Assembly (NCBI RefSeq): GCF_039555535.1
Contig: NZ_CP154630.1
Location: 4,105,001-4,169,000, forward strand
Reading direction: 5' to 3'
Length of the DNA: 64,000 nucleotides
Source: Stenotrophomonas maltophilia
GTDB taxonomy: Bacteria > Pseudomonadota > Gammaproteobacteria > Xanthomonadales > Xanthomonadaceae
Under the pieces are notes generated by a model. It searched no databases and was not told the DNA's origin. It saw nothing but the letters and a program-made list of their open reading frames with translations. Positions 16,945 to 25,225 of the stretch are shown here, piece after piece (position 1 is the first letter of the stretch; every line of letters begins with the position of its first letter). Position numbers and translations under genes: made by a program.

Positions 16945-19299
16945 ATGGTCAAGCCTTCCCGCGCCCGGATGCGCAGCGCAGTGCTGCTGGGCAGCCTGCT
17001 CGCCCTGTTACCGGCGTTGCCGGCACTCGCCGCCGATCCCACGCCCGCCGCTGAAGCACCCGGCCCACAGCTGCGCGCCGGCAGCTTGATGCTGATTCCG
17101 GCCCCGGCCACCGTGCAGCGCAGCCAGGGCAACGGCATCACCGTCCGCGCCGACACCGTGCTGCAGGCCGAAGGCGAAGCCGCGCAACGCGTCGCCAACC
17201 AGTTCGCCGACCTGCTGGCCCGCAGCGGCGGCCCGCGCCTTGCGCCGGCCAAGGGCACGGCGGCAGCCAAGTCGGGCAGCATCCGCTTCGAGATCGTGCC
17301 CACCTTCCGCGACAGCGGCGAAAGCTACACGCTGGAAAGCACCGCGCAGGGCGTGATGATCCAGGCCGGCAACGAAACCGGTCTTTTCTATGGCGCGACT
17401 ACCCTCGCCCAGCTCGCCACCGGCGGCAGCAACGGGGTGCTGCCCGCGGTGCAGATCCAGGACGCGCCGCGTTTCAGCTGGCGCGGCTTCATGCTCGATT
17501 CCGCCCGGCACTTCCAGAGCCTGGACGAGATCAAGCGCGTGCTCGACGCGATGGCCGCGCACAAGCTCAACACCTTCCACTGGCACCTGACCGATGACCA
17601 GGGCTGGCGCATGGAGATCAAGCGCTACCCGAAGCTGACCGACGTGGGCAGCTGCCGGCTGCCCGCCGGTGATGGCGGCATTGATCCGGTCAGCGGCCAG
17701 GAGCATCCCTACTGCGGCTTCTACACGCAGGACCAGATCCGCGAGGTGATCGCCTATGCGGCCAAGCTGCATATCCAGGTGATCCCGGAAATCGATGTGC
17801 CCGGCCATGCCACCGCGGCGATCGCCGCGTATCCGGAACTGGGCTCGATCAATACCCCGCTGAAGCCGATCAGCGAATGGGGCGTGTTCCCGAACCTGTT
17901 CAACACCGAAGACAGCACCGTCACCTTCCTCGAGAACGTGCTGGAAGAAGTAATCGCGCTGTTCCCGGCGAAGTACGTGCACGTCGGTGGCGACGAGGCA
18001 GTGAAAGACCAGTGGAAAGCCTCCAGGCAGGTGCAGCAGCGCATGCGTGCGCTGGGCATCAAGGATGAGATGGCCATGCAGAGCCACATCATCAAGCGAC
18101 TGGAGACCTTCCTGGAGGAGCACGACCGGCGCCTGATCGGCTGGGATGAAATCCTCGAAGGCGGCCTGCCGCCGCAGGCCACGGTGATGTCGTGGCAGGG
18201 TACCGAAGGCGGCCTGGCCGCCGCCAGCGCCGGCCATGACGTGATCATGTCGCCGGTCGGATACCTCTATCTGGATTACCTGCAGACGGCCTCGCCGAAC
18301 GAGCCGCCGGGCCGCCCGACCCAGGTCAACCTCGGCAAGCTGTACAACTTCGAACCGGTGCCGGCCGAGCTGGCCGCCGACAAGCGCGGGCACATCCTCG
18401 GCCTGCAGGCCAACATGTTCACCGAGCACACGCGCACCTACGCACGCCTGCAGCACAACCTGTTCCCGCGCCTGGCCGCCGTGGCCGAGACCGGCTGGAG
18501 TACACCGGAGCATCGCGACTTCCGCGATTTCCTCGCACGCCTGCCCTCCCAGCTGCAGCGCTACCGCGCCTGGGGCCTGGCCTACGCGCAGACGCCGTTT
18601 GAAGTGGGTGTGGACTACACCGACAACCGAGCTGGCAACACCGTGACCGTGTCGCTGGCAAATCCGCTGGGCTATGAGGTGCGTTACAGCACCGACGGCC
18701 AGGCGGTGAGCGCGCAGTCGCCGCTGTACCAGCAGCCATTGACCGCGACGCTGCCCGCCACCGTGCAGGCCGCCGCGTTCTACCAGGGACGGATGCTGGC
18801 GGCGAAGCCGACGGTGGCGGCATTCACCACGCAGTCGCTGCTCAGTCGCCGCAGCGATGAGCTGCTCAGCTGCGTGGGCACGAAGGGCCTGGTGCTGCGC
18901 CTGGAAGACGACGGCCCGCGCGAGGGAACGCGTGCGGTGTTCAATGTCGACATCTTCCAGCCGTGCTGGCGCTGGCCGCAGGCACAGCTGGACGGCATCG
19001 GCAGCGTGGAGGTCCGCGCGGGCCGCATTCCGTACTACTTCCAGCTGGCCCACGACGAACCCAAGCGTCGCTTCGAGAAAGCCAAGCGGGCGCATGGCGA
19101 AATGCTGGTGCGTCGCGGCGACTGCAGCGGCAAGGTGCTGGCTGAAGTACCGCTGCCGGCCAAGCCGGATGCCGATGGCTTCGTGACCCTGAAGGCCACG
19201 CTGCCGAAGGGCACGCAGGGCACCGGTGATCTGTGCATCAACTTCACCGGCGACACGCGCCCGGCGATGTGGGTGCTGGATGAGGTGACGCTCAGGTAG
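16945..19299 (+). CDS. nahA: Beta-N-acetylhexosaminidase, GH20, exported
   Basis: 784 aa. Signal peptide ends near PALA (about residue 29). A GH20 accessory domain is followed by the (beta/alpha)8 barrel: RGFMLDSARHF, FHWHLTDDQGWR, then VHVGGDEAVKDQW, whose Asp350-Glu351 are the substrate-assisting and acid/base pair. C-terminal beta-rich domains follow the barrel. It releases terminal GlcNAc from chitooligosaccharides or glycans in the periplasm or at the outer membrane, feeding the nag pathway. It starts 41 bases past a terminator, so it probably has its own promoter. Confidence 0.94.
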   Translation: MVKPSRARMRSAVLLGSLLALLPALPALAADPTPAAEAPGPQLRAGSLMLIPAPATVQRSQGNGITVRADTVLQAEGEAAQRVANQFADLLARSGGPRLAPAKGTAAAKSGSIRFEIVPTFRDSGESYTLESTAQGVMIQAGNETGLFYGATTLAQLATGGSNGVLPAVQIQDAPRFSWRGFMLDSARHFQSLDEIKRVLDAMAAHKLNTFHWHLTDDQGWRMEIKRYPKLTDVGSCRLPAGDGGIDPVSGQEHPYCGFYTQDQIREVIAYAAKLHIQVIPEIDVPGHATAAIAAYPELGSINTPLKPISEWGVFPNLFNTEDSTVTFLENVLEEVIALFPAKYVHVGGDEAVKDQWKASRQVQQRMRALGIKDEMAMQSHIIKRLETFLEEHDRRLIGWDEILEGGLPPQATVMSWQGTEGGLAAASAGHDVIMSPVGYLYLDYLQTASPNEPPGRPTQVNLGKLYNFEPVPAELAADKRGHILGLQANMFTEHTRTYARLQHNLFPRLAAVAETGWSTPEHRDFRDFLARLPSQLQRYRAWGLAYAQTPFEVGVDYTDNRAGNTVTVSLANPLGYEVRYSTDGQAVSAQSPLYQQPLTATLPATVQAAAFYQGRMLAAKPTVAAFTTQSLLSRRSDELLSCVGTKGLVLRLEDDGPREGTRAVFNVDIFQPCWRWPQAQLDGIGSVEVRAGRIPYYFQLAHDEPKRRFEKAKRAHGEMLVRRGDCSGKVLAEVPLPAKPDADGFVTLKATLPKGTQGTGDLCINFTGDTRPAMWVLDEVTLR

Positions 19300-19417
19300 G
19301 TGCCAACCTTGGTTGGCGCTTTGCGGCCGGATCCACGCATGGCGTGGATCTACTGTAGAGCCGAGCCCATGCTCGGCTGCATTTCAACCGGAAAGCCGAG
19401 CATGGGCTCGGCTCTAC
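19300..19417. repeat. Cluster of three palindrome types
   Basis: Between the hexosaminidase and the convergent VanZ-like gene are three elements: a GTGCCAACC-tt-GGTTGGC palindrome (19300-19319, one mismatch), GATCCACGC-atg-type palindrome (19330-19350), and a paired inverted GTAG REP (19355-19417) with GCCGAGC stems. Three different repeat families abut within 118 bp. Confidence 0.85.
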
Positions 19418-19424
19418 AGGAACC

Positions 19425-19817
19425 TCACCCGCGCCAGCGCAGCAGCAGGTCGCGCAGCGGGGTCAGGGCCGTGGTCATGCCGACCAGCACGCCAATAGTG
19501 TTGGCAATCGCATCCATCGGGTCGGCGGTGCGGTTGGTGGTCAGCGCGCCCTGCGCGAACTCGATGCCGATCCCCATCAGCACCAAGCCCACGCCTACCC
19601 ACAGCAGCGGACGCCCGCGACGGAACAGCTGTACCGCACTGCCGGCCAGGATGAAGTAGGCGAGGAAGTGCTCGCCCTTGTCGCTGTTTTCCGGCAGCGG
19701 AATCGGCGGTGGTGGAATCAGGCAAACCACGACCACCAGCAACACCGCCAGCACCCACAACACGGTCCACAGCCGCGGCCGCCGCAGCGGCTTGATCACC
19801 GGCAACGCACTGCTCAC
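19425..19817 (-). CDS. VanZ-like membrane protein
   Basis: 130 aa with four predicted membrane helices. The SDKGEHFLAYFILAGSAVQL segment and the later GIEFAQ segment match the VanZ-like fold (named after a teicoplanin-resistance protein); family function is unknown. Its ATG overlaps the stop of the upstream MidA-like gene by 4 bases (19814-19817), so the two are co-translated. Confidence 0.8.
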   Translation of the reverse strand: MSSALPVIKPLRRPRLWTVLWVLAVLLVVVVCLIPPPPIPLPENSDKGEHFLAYFILAGSAVQLFRRGRPLLWVGVGLVLMGIGIEFAQGALTTNRTADPMDAIANTIGVLVGMTTALTPLRDLLLRWRG

Positions 19818-20998
19818 AAGCGCCAGCTCAGGTCACCCAGTTCGAAGGCCGGCTCGAAGTCGACGCCACGCTGCAGACCGATCGCCTGGAAGCGCTCGCC
19901 CATTTCGGTGGGCAGGGTCAGCTTCTTCACCTGGTCGCGCAGCTGGATGCGACCGACCTCATCCGTACGCTCTTCGGCCAGCAGCAGCACCTGGTCCAGG
20001 CCGTTGCCGAGCAGGAAACTGGCCTGGCTGCAGTAGCCGGCCAGCTCGAAACCACCGTGCATGCCCGCCTCGGCCATCGCGGTGAAATCCACCGATGCGG
20101 TGATGTCCTGCAGGCCCGGCCAGCGATGCACGTCGTTGTGCACGTGGTGGCGGTAGAAGGCACGCACGGTGCCGTCGTCGCGATCGTGCTGGTAGAACTC
20201 GCCGCGGTTGTAGCCGTAATCGACGAACAGCATCGCGCCACGCTGCAGGCCGCCGGCCACCGCCTGCAGCCAGTACGGCAGCTGCGGCAGTACTTCGGAA
20301 CGGTAGCCCTCGGCGAAAGGCTTCTCCAGATAGCGCTCGATGTGGCGCACCGCGCCATTGAGCAGGATGTCGGCCGGCTGCGCGCCGCGGATGAAATTGC
20401 CGTCGCCATCCAGTTCAACGGTTTCCTCATAGACCTCGCCATCCCGGATCAGGAAGCGCGGGGTCGGCAGTGCGTCGATCACTTCATTGGCGAACACCAC
20501 GCCTTCCCAGTCCTCTTCGAACGGGCGGTCGACCCAGTCCACACGCGCGGCCAGTTCGGCCGGCAGGTTCTGCTGCAGGCGCTGCTGCTGGCGCTCGCGC
20601 AGGTCGGCGCTGGGTTCAAGGATGGCGTAGCGCGACGGCAGCGCGTCCAGCTCGGCCAGGCGCAGCAGTACCGCCTCGGCGAAGGCGCCGGTGCCGCCGC
20701 CCAGCTCCAGCATCCGCGCCTGCGCACCCAGCTGGGCGAACACCGGGGCCAGCGCATTGGCCACGCTGCCGGCGAACAGGCTGCCGAGCTCGGGCGCGGT
20801 GGTGAAGTCGCCACTGCCACCGAACTTGCTGGCGCCGGCGCTGTAATAGCCCCAGCCGGGGGTGTACAGGCACAGCTCCATGAAGCGGGAGAACGGCATT
20901 GCCCCGCCCTGCGCAAGGATTTCGGCGCGCAGGGCGGCAGCCAGCTGGTCGCTGTGGGCCAGGGCATCGGATTCGGGCAGGGGGAAGGTGGGCTGCAT
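19814..20998 (-). CDS. SAM-dependent methyltransferase of the MidA/NDUFAF7 family
   Basis: 394 aa, soluble. MPFSRFMELCLYTPGWGYYS is the diagnostic N-terminal block of the DUF185 family, and MLELGGGTGAFAE is the SAM-binding glycine loop. The mitochondrial relative NDUFAF7 methylates an arginine of a complex I subunit during assembly; the bacterial target is unknown. It is transcribed away from the pteridine reductase gene, with a 59-bp shared promoter region. Confidence 0.9.
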   Translation of the reverse strand: MQPTFPLPESDALAHSDQLAAALRAEILAQGGAMPFSRFMELCLYTPGWGYYSAGASKFGGSGDFTTAPELGSLFAGSVANALAPVFAQLGAQARMLELGGGTGAFAEAVLLRLAELDALPSRYAILEPSADLRERQQQRLQQNLPAELAARVDWVDRPFEEDWEGVVFANEVIDALPTPRFLIRDGEVYEETVELDGDGNFIRGAQPADILLNGAVRHIERYLEKPFAEGYRSEVLPQLPYWLQAVAGGLQRGAMLFVDYGYNRGEFYQHDRDDGTVRAFYRHHVHNDVHRWPGLQDITASVDFTAMAEAGMHGGFELAGYCSQASFLLGNGLDQVLLLAEERTDEVGRIQLRDQVKKLTLPTEMGERFQAIGLQRGVDFEPAFELGDLSWRL

Positions 20999-21057
20999 GG
21001 CGTCTTCGAATGCGGTGACAATGGTGCACAGGATAGCCGAGCCTTGGAGGACCCTCG

Positions 21058-21795
21058 ATGAGCGATACCCACCCCGTGGTCCTGATCACCGGCAGCGCGC
21101 GCCGGATCGGTGCGGCCATCGCCCGCCAGTTCCACGCCTGCGGCTGGTCGGTGGTGCTGCACGCCAACACCTCCAGCGCGGAACTGCAGCAGGCCGCGTT
21201 CGACTTCGACAACGTGCGCCCGGGCAGCGTGCTGGCGCTGCAGGCCGATCTGCGTGACGCCGACGCCCTGCCCGATCTGGTGGAACAGGCCGTCACCCAC
21301 TTCGGCCGCCTGGACGCGCTGGTCAACAATGCCTCCAACTTCTATGCCACCCCGCTCGGCCAGGTGACCGCCGAGGCGATGGACGAGCTGTATGCGGTCA
21401 ATGCGCGCGCGCCATTGCTGCTGTCACAGGCCGCCGCGCCCTACCTGCGCCGCCAGCAAGGCTGCATCGTCAACCTGACCGACCTGCACGGCACCGACCC
21501 GATGCGCGACCACATCGCCTACACCATGGCCAAGGCCGCGCTGGAAATGGCTACCCGTTCGCTGGCGCTGGAGCTGGCGCCGAAGGTGCGGGTCAATGCG
21601 GTGGCGCCCGGCGCGATCCTGTGGCCGGAACAGGGCAAGGACGATTTCGCCCGCGAGGCGCTGCTGGCGCGCACGCCTCTGGCGCGGATCGGTACAGTCG
21701 AGGAGATTGCCGAAGCGGTTTACTGGCTGGTGGCCGAAGCCGGCTTCGTCACCGGCCACACATTGCGCGTGGATGGTGGGCGCACGGTCAGTTGA
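21058..21795 (+). CDS. Pteridine reductase, short-chain dehydrogenase family
   Basis: 245 aa. The cofactor motif is ITGSARRIG, with Arg-Arg in place of the usual Gly-x-x-x-Gly pattern; this is typical of NADPH-dependent pteridine reductases (PTR1, FolM). Catalytic YTMAKAALE is present, and NNASNFYATPLG is the family's NNAS block. Expected to reduce dihydropteridines or dihydrofolate. It converges on folK, so both neighbours act on pterins. Confidence 0.9.
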   Translation: MSDTHPVVLITGSARRIGAAIARQFHACGWSVVLHANTSSAELQQAAFDFDNVRPGSVLALQADLRDADALPDLVEQAVTHFGRLDALVNNASNFYATPLGQVTAEAMDELYAVNARAPLLLSQAAAPYLRRQQGCIVNLTDLHGTDPMRDHIAYTMAKAALEMATRSLALELAPKVRVNAVAPGAILWPEQGKDDFAREALLARTPLARIGTVEEIAEAVYWLVAEAGFVTGHTLRVDGGRTVS

Positions 21796-21815
21796 CACCG
21801 GGCAGGACGGACGAC

Positions 21816-21858
21816 GGGGTCAGATCCCTTTTCACTGCGGGAAAAGGGATCTGACCCC
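21816..21858. terminator. Long bidirectional hairpin between convergent genes
   Basis: Two perfect 18-bp arms (21816-21833 and 21841-21858) with a 7-base loop; each arm carries GATCCCTTTTC or its complement. It sits exactly between the convergent pteridine reductase and folK. A homologous hairpin with different but still perfectly paired arms lies at 29161-29199. Confidence 0.8.
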
Positions 21859-21870
21859 AACGCAACCTGA

Positions 21871-22356
21871 TCATTCCAGATCAACGATCTCAAACGCTTC
21901 GCCATGCTGCCGGTGCGCGCGCCACAGCGTGGCCAGATCCTGCCCACTGACCGGGTCGATGAAATCCGGCGCGATGTCTGCCAGCGGCTTCAGCACGAAG
22001 GCGTGTTTCAGCTCCGGGCGCGGGATGCGCAGATGGCCGGGGCCTTCCACCACCAGGTCACCGTAGAACACCACGTCGATGTCCAGGGTCCGGTCCGAGA
22101 AGCGTGGCCCGCTGCGGTCGCGGCCGTGCGCGTCTTCCAGCGCATGCAGCCAGTCGTCCAGTTCCTGCAGCGGCAGGTCGGTGTCGATCGCCACGGCGTT
22201 GTTGAGGAAGGCCGGGCCGTCGAAGCCGACCGCGGCGGTACGGTAGGCGGGCGACACCTGCAGTGCGCCGAAGCGCTCGCGCAGGGCCGTCACCGCGGCG
22301 TGGAGGTAGCGGCGGGGCTGGACGTTGCTGCCCAGGCTCAGGAGCACGGTGGTCAT
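21871..22356 (-). CDS. folK: 2-amino-4-hydroxy-6-hydroxymethyldihydropteridine pyrophosphokinase
   Basis: 161 aa from the ATG at 22356, giving the family start MTTVLLSLGSNVQPRR. HPPK signature RFSDRTLDIDVVFYGD carries the two Mg-binding Asp residues; IPRPELKHAFVLKPLADIAP is the C-terminal conserved block. It transfers pyrophosphate from ATP to the pterin in folate synthesis, cytoplasmic. The frame is open 12 codons further up (to 22392), without family resemblance. Confidence 0.96.
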   Translation of the reverse strand: MTTVLLSLGSNVQPRRYLHAAVTALRERFGALQVSPAYRTAAVGFDGPAFLNNAVAIDTDLPLQELDDWLHALEDAHGRDRSGPRFSDRTLDIDVVFYGDLVVEGPGHLRIPRPELKHAFVLKPLADIAPDFIDPVSGQDLATLWRAHRQHGEAFEIVDLE

Positions 22357-22447
22357 GCGGTTCAGGTGACGGCACTTGGGGGGCGTGGACATGCCGTCGT
22401 CACGGCGGCCTGCCTACAATCCGGGACGCACATGATAGGGCACCGAC

Positions 22448-23188
22448 ATGACCTATTGCGTTGGAATCGAGGTGGACGAGGGCCTGGTCTTCGCTGCCGA
22501 CACCCGGACCAATGCCTCGCTGGACGATGTGCGCGTGCACCGCAAGCTGCACGTGTTCGAGTACCCCGGCCAGGCAGCCTACGTACTGATGGCGGCCGGC
22601 AACCTGGCCACCACCCAGCTGCTGGTGTCGCGCCTGGGGCGCGACGCCGACGAGAGACGCACGCCCAACCTGCGCGACATGACCCACCTGTTCGAGGCTG
22701 CCGAGTATGTCGGCCAGCTGCTGGTCGACAGCCAGGTGCACAGCAGCCACAGCGAGCACGGCCATGACGGGGTCAACACCCAGGCCACGCTGATCTTCGG
22801 TGGCCAGATCGCCGGCGAGCGGCCGGGGCTGTACATGGTCTATCCACTCGGCAACGCCATCGCTGCTTCGCCGGAGACGCCCTATCTGCAGATCGGTGAG
22901 TCCAAGTACGGCAAGCCGATCCTCGACCGCATCCTCAGCCCGGCCACCCGCCTGGAGGACGCGGCGCGCACGGCGATCGTCTCGTTGGACTCGACCATCC
23001 GTTCCAACCTGTCGGTGGGCCTGCCGATCGACCTGGCGCTGGTGCGCGGCGGTGAGCTGCGCATCGGCCAGCAACTGCGGCTGGGTGCGGATTCAGCGCT
23101 GTATGCCGATATCCACCAGAACTGGTCACGGCGCCTGGAACAGGCGGTGGACGCCCTGCCACGCTTCCCGTGGGAAACCGCCCTGTAG
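22448..23188 (+). CDS. anbu: Anbu (bacterial ancestral-beta-subunit proteasome-like peptidase)
   Basis: 246 aa. MTYCVGIEVDEGLVFAADTR is the typical Anbu start, with Thr2 as the predicted N-terminal nucleophile after Met removal. VNTQATLIFGGQI and the GESKYGKPILDR segment are also family blocks. The fold is that of HslV and proteasome beta subunits. Anbu usually sits with alpha-E, transglutaminase-like and ATP-grasp genes; none of these is nearby here. Its stop codon TAG (23186-23188) is the head of a GTAG repeat, so the repeat landed at the very end of the gene. Confidence 0.9.
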   Translation: MTYCVGIEVDEGLVFAADTRTNASLDDVRVHRKLHVFEYPGQAAYVLMAAGNLATTQLLVSRLGRDADERRTPNLRDMTHLFEAAEYVGQLLVDSQVHSSHSEHGHDGVNTQATLIFGGQIAGERPGLYMVYPLGNAIAASPETPYLQIGESKYGKPILDRILSPATRLEDAARTAIVSLDSTIRSNLSVGLPIDLALVRGGELRIGQQLRLGADSALYADIHQNWSRRLEQAVDALPRFPWETAL

Positions 23189-23253
23189 AGCCGAGCCCAC
23201 GCTCGGCTGTCGAGGTCAATGCGAACAGCAGCCGAGCATGGGCTCGGCTCTAC
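23185..23253. repeat. Paired inverted GTAG REP
   Basis: Two GTAG units facing each other with GCCGAGCC...GGCTCGGC stems, between convergent anbu and the hybrid kinase gene. The first GTAG supplies the anbu stop codon. Confidence 0.88.
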
Positions 23254-23268
23254 AGAACCCCAACGGCA

Positions 23269-24780
23269 TCACCCCAGCGCTTCGGCGACCGCGCGGAACA
23301 CCTGCTGCATCTGCAGCGGCTTGTGCAGCACATGCACCTCCACGCCATCCGGGAATGCATCGGCCGCGACGGGCACTGCAGGGTCCTCCAGTACCAGTGC
23401 CGGGCCGCGATAGCCCAGCGTGGCCATCTCGCCCAGCAGCTGGCTGGCCGGCAGCAGCTTGGAGCCTGCATCGGCGATCACCAGCGCAGGCATCGCCTCC
23501 TGCTGCATCCAGCGCAGCGCGGCGGGGCCGTCAGAGGCCAGCTGCAGCTGGTAACCCTGGCTGGACAGCGCATTGCCCAGCAGCGACAGGCGCGTGGCTT
23601 CCCCATCGACCACCAGGATCGACTGGCCGCTGCCCAAGGCCACCAGCTGCTCGATGGGCTCGCCGCCGTCGATGGCTTCGTGCATCGGCAGGCGCAGTTC
23701 GAAGCAGGTGCCCTGCCCCGGCTGGCTGCTGACATGAATGCTGCCGCCGGCACCTTCGACGATGCGCTTGCAGGAAATCAGCCCCAGCCCGGTGCCATCG
23801 GCCTTGGTGGTGAAGAACGGATTGAACAGGTGCGACAGCGTGTCCGCATCCATGCCGATGCCTTCGTCGGCCACGCGGATATGCATCCAGTCCACGCCAT
23901 CGCGTTGGCCTGCATGGCTGGCGGTGAGGCTCAGGCGGCCGCCCTTGGGCATCGCCTGGATCGCATTGAGCGCCAGGTTCAGCATCACCTGCTGGAGTTC
24001 GGTGTAGTTGGCATCGACCACCAGGCCTTCGTCCTGCACCTGCAGCTCCAGGCGCACGGCGTCGGGCACGTTGCTGCGCAACAGCAGAGCCACCGCATCG
24101 AACAGGCCATCGATCTCGATGCGCTCGCTCGGCTTGCGCGAACCGCGCACGAACGACAGCATCGATTCGGCCATCTCATGGCCACGGCGACCGCACTCGG
24201 CGATGACATCGGCCAGGTGGTGCAGCTGCGGATCGTCGGTACGCGCCTTCAACAGGTCCGGCATGATCAGCAACGGCTGCAGGATGTTGCGCAGGTCGTG
24301 GCTGAGGCCAGCCGCGAGCAGCGACAGGCTTTCCAGGCGCTGTGCACGCATCAGCTCGGTTTCCACCCGTGCGCGCTCGATCGCACTGCGTGCATCGCGG
24401 ATCGCACGCGCCACCGCCGAGGGCAGGCGCGCCGGCAGGTGCTTGATGATGTAGTCATTGGCACCCTTCTGCAGCGCCGCCACCGCGTTCTCCTCACCCA
24501 TGGTGCCGGAGACGAAGATGAAGGGCACTTCCGGCGAGGTCTCGCGCACGATGCGCAGCGCATCGTCACCGGAGAACCCCGGCATGCTCAGGTCGGACAG
24601 CACGATGTCCGGCTGGAACGCGGCCAGCGCCTGGCGCAGCTCGGCCTCGCTCTCGACACGCTCGAAGCGGGCCTCCAGGCCCGCCTCGAGCATCTGTTCG
24701 GACATCAGCTCGGCATCTTCCGGTGAGTCCTCCACCAGCAGGATGCGCAGCGCCCCCAGGGCGGGACCGGTCAGGGGCAT
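23269..24780 (-). CDS. Hybrid histidine kinase with N- and C-terminal receiver domains
   Basis: 503 aa, cytoplasmic, no membrane segment. Receiver 1 (about 12-130) has phospho-acceptor Asp63 and Lys113. The kinase core follows with LSHDLRN (His161), the N-box VMLNLALNAIQAMP, and GIGM and GTGLGL glycine boxes. Receiver 2 starts near residue 385 and is degenerate at its start (VVDGEAT instead of the usual acidic pair). The gene starts 4 bases after the single-receiver gene and is last in the operon. It probably receives signal from that receiver system or from another phosphodonor. Confidence 0.9.
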   Translation of the reverse strand: MPLTGPALGALRILLVEDSPEDAELMSEQMLEAGLEARFERVESEAELRQALAAFQPDIVLSDLSMPGFSGDDALRIVRETSPEVPFIFVSGTMGEENAVAALQKGANDYIIKHLPARLPSAVARAIRDARSAIERARVETELMRAQRLESLSLLAAGLSHDLRNILQPLLIMPDLLKARTDDPQLHHLADVIAECGRRGHEMAESMLSFVRGSRKPSERIEIDGLFDAVALLLRSNVPDAVRLELQVQDEGLVVDANYTELQQVMLNLALNAIQAMPKGGRLSLTASHAGQRDGVDWMHIRVADEGIGMDADTLSHLFNPFFTTKADGTGLGLISCKRIVEGAGGSIHVSSQPGQGTCFELRLPMHEAIDGGEPIEQLVALGSGQSILVVDGEATRLSLLGNALSSQGYQLQLASDGPAALRWMQQEAMPALVIADAGSKLLPASQLLGEMATLGYRGPALVLEDPAVPVAADAFPDGVEVHVLHKPLQMQQVFRAVAEALG

Positions 24781-24784
24781 GGGC

Positions 24785-25225
24785 TCACTCGAGTTCCGGT
24801 GCCTGGTTGATCAACGCCCAGAACTTGCCCAGGGTCTGCACCGCACCAAAGAACTGGTCGACGTCCACCGGCTTGACCACGTAAGCATTCACGCCCATGT
24901 CCCAGCTCCGGGCCAGATCGCTTTCCTCGCGCGAGGACGACAGGATCACCACCGGCAGGCGCTTGAGCTCTTCGTGCTCGCGGATCTGCCGCAGCACTTC
25001 CAGGCCATCCATGCGCGGCATCTTGATATCCAGCAACAGCACCGCCGGCAGGCCTTCCTCACGGTTGGCGAAGGCGCCGCGGCGCAGCAGGTAGTCCATC
25101 ACTTCCACGCCATCCTCGACGTGCACGATGGGGTTGGCCAGACGCGCCTCTTCCAGGGCATCGATCGCCATCTCGGCATCGGCCGGGCTGTCTTCGGCAA
25201 GAAGAATGGTGCGCAGAGTCGTCAT
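24785..25225 (-). CDS. Single-domain response regulator, Rcp1-like
   Basis: 146 aa, one receiver domain and no output domain. Acidic pocket Glu11-Asp12, phospho-acceptor Asp66 (LLLDIKMPRMDG), Lys118 (YVVKPV). The long insert after helix 2 (RRGAFANREEGLP) is typical of Rcp1/CheY-like regulators that pair with phytochrome-type kinases. Its ATG overlaps the stop of the kinase gene (ATGA), so stoichiometric co-translation is likely. Confidence 0.92.
   Translation of the reverse strand: MTTLRTILLAEDSPADAEMAIDALEEARLANPIVHVEDGVEVMDYLLRRGAFANREEGLPAVLLLDIKMPRMDGLEVLRQIREHEELKRLPVVILSSSREESDLARSWDMGVNAYVVKPVDVDQFFGAVQTLGKFWALINQAPELE

Noticed and set aside
17008..19095. 695-aa minus-strand frame opposite the hexosaminidase
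   Set aside because: Lies wholly within a clear GH20 gene and has no family features.
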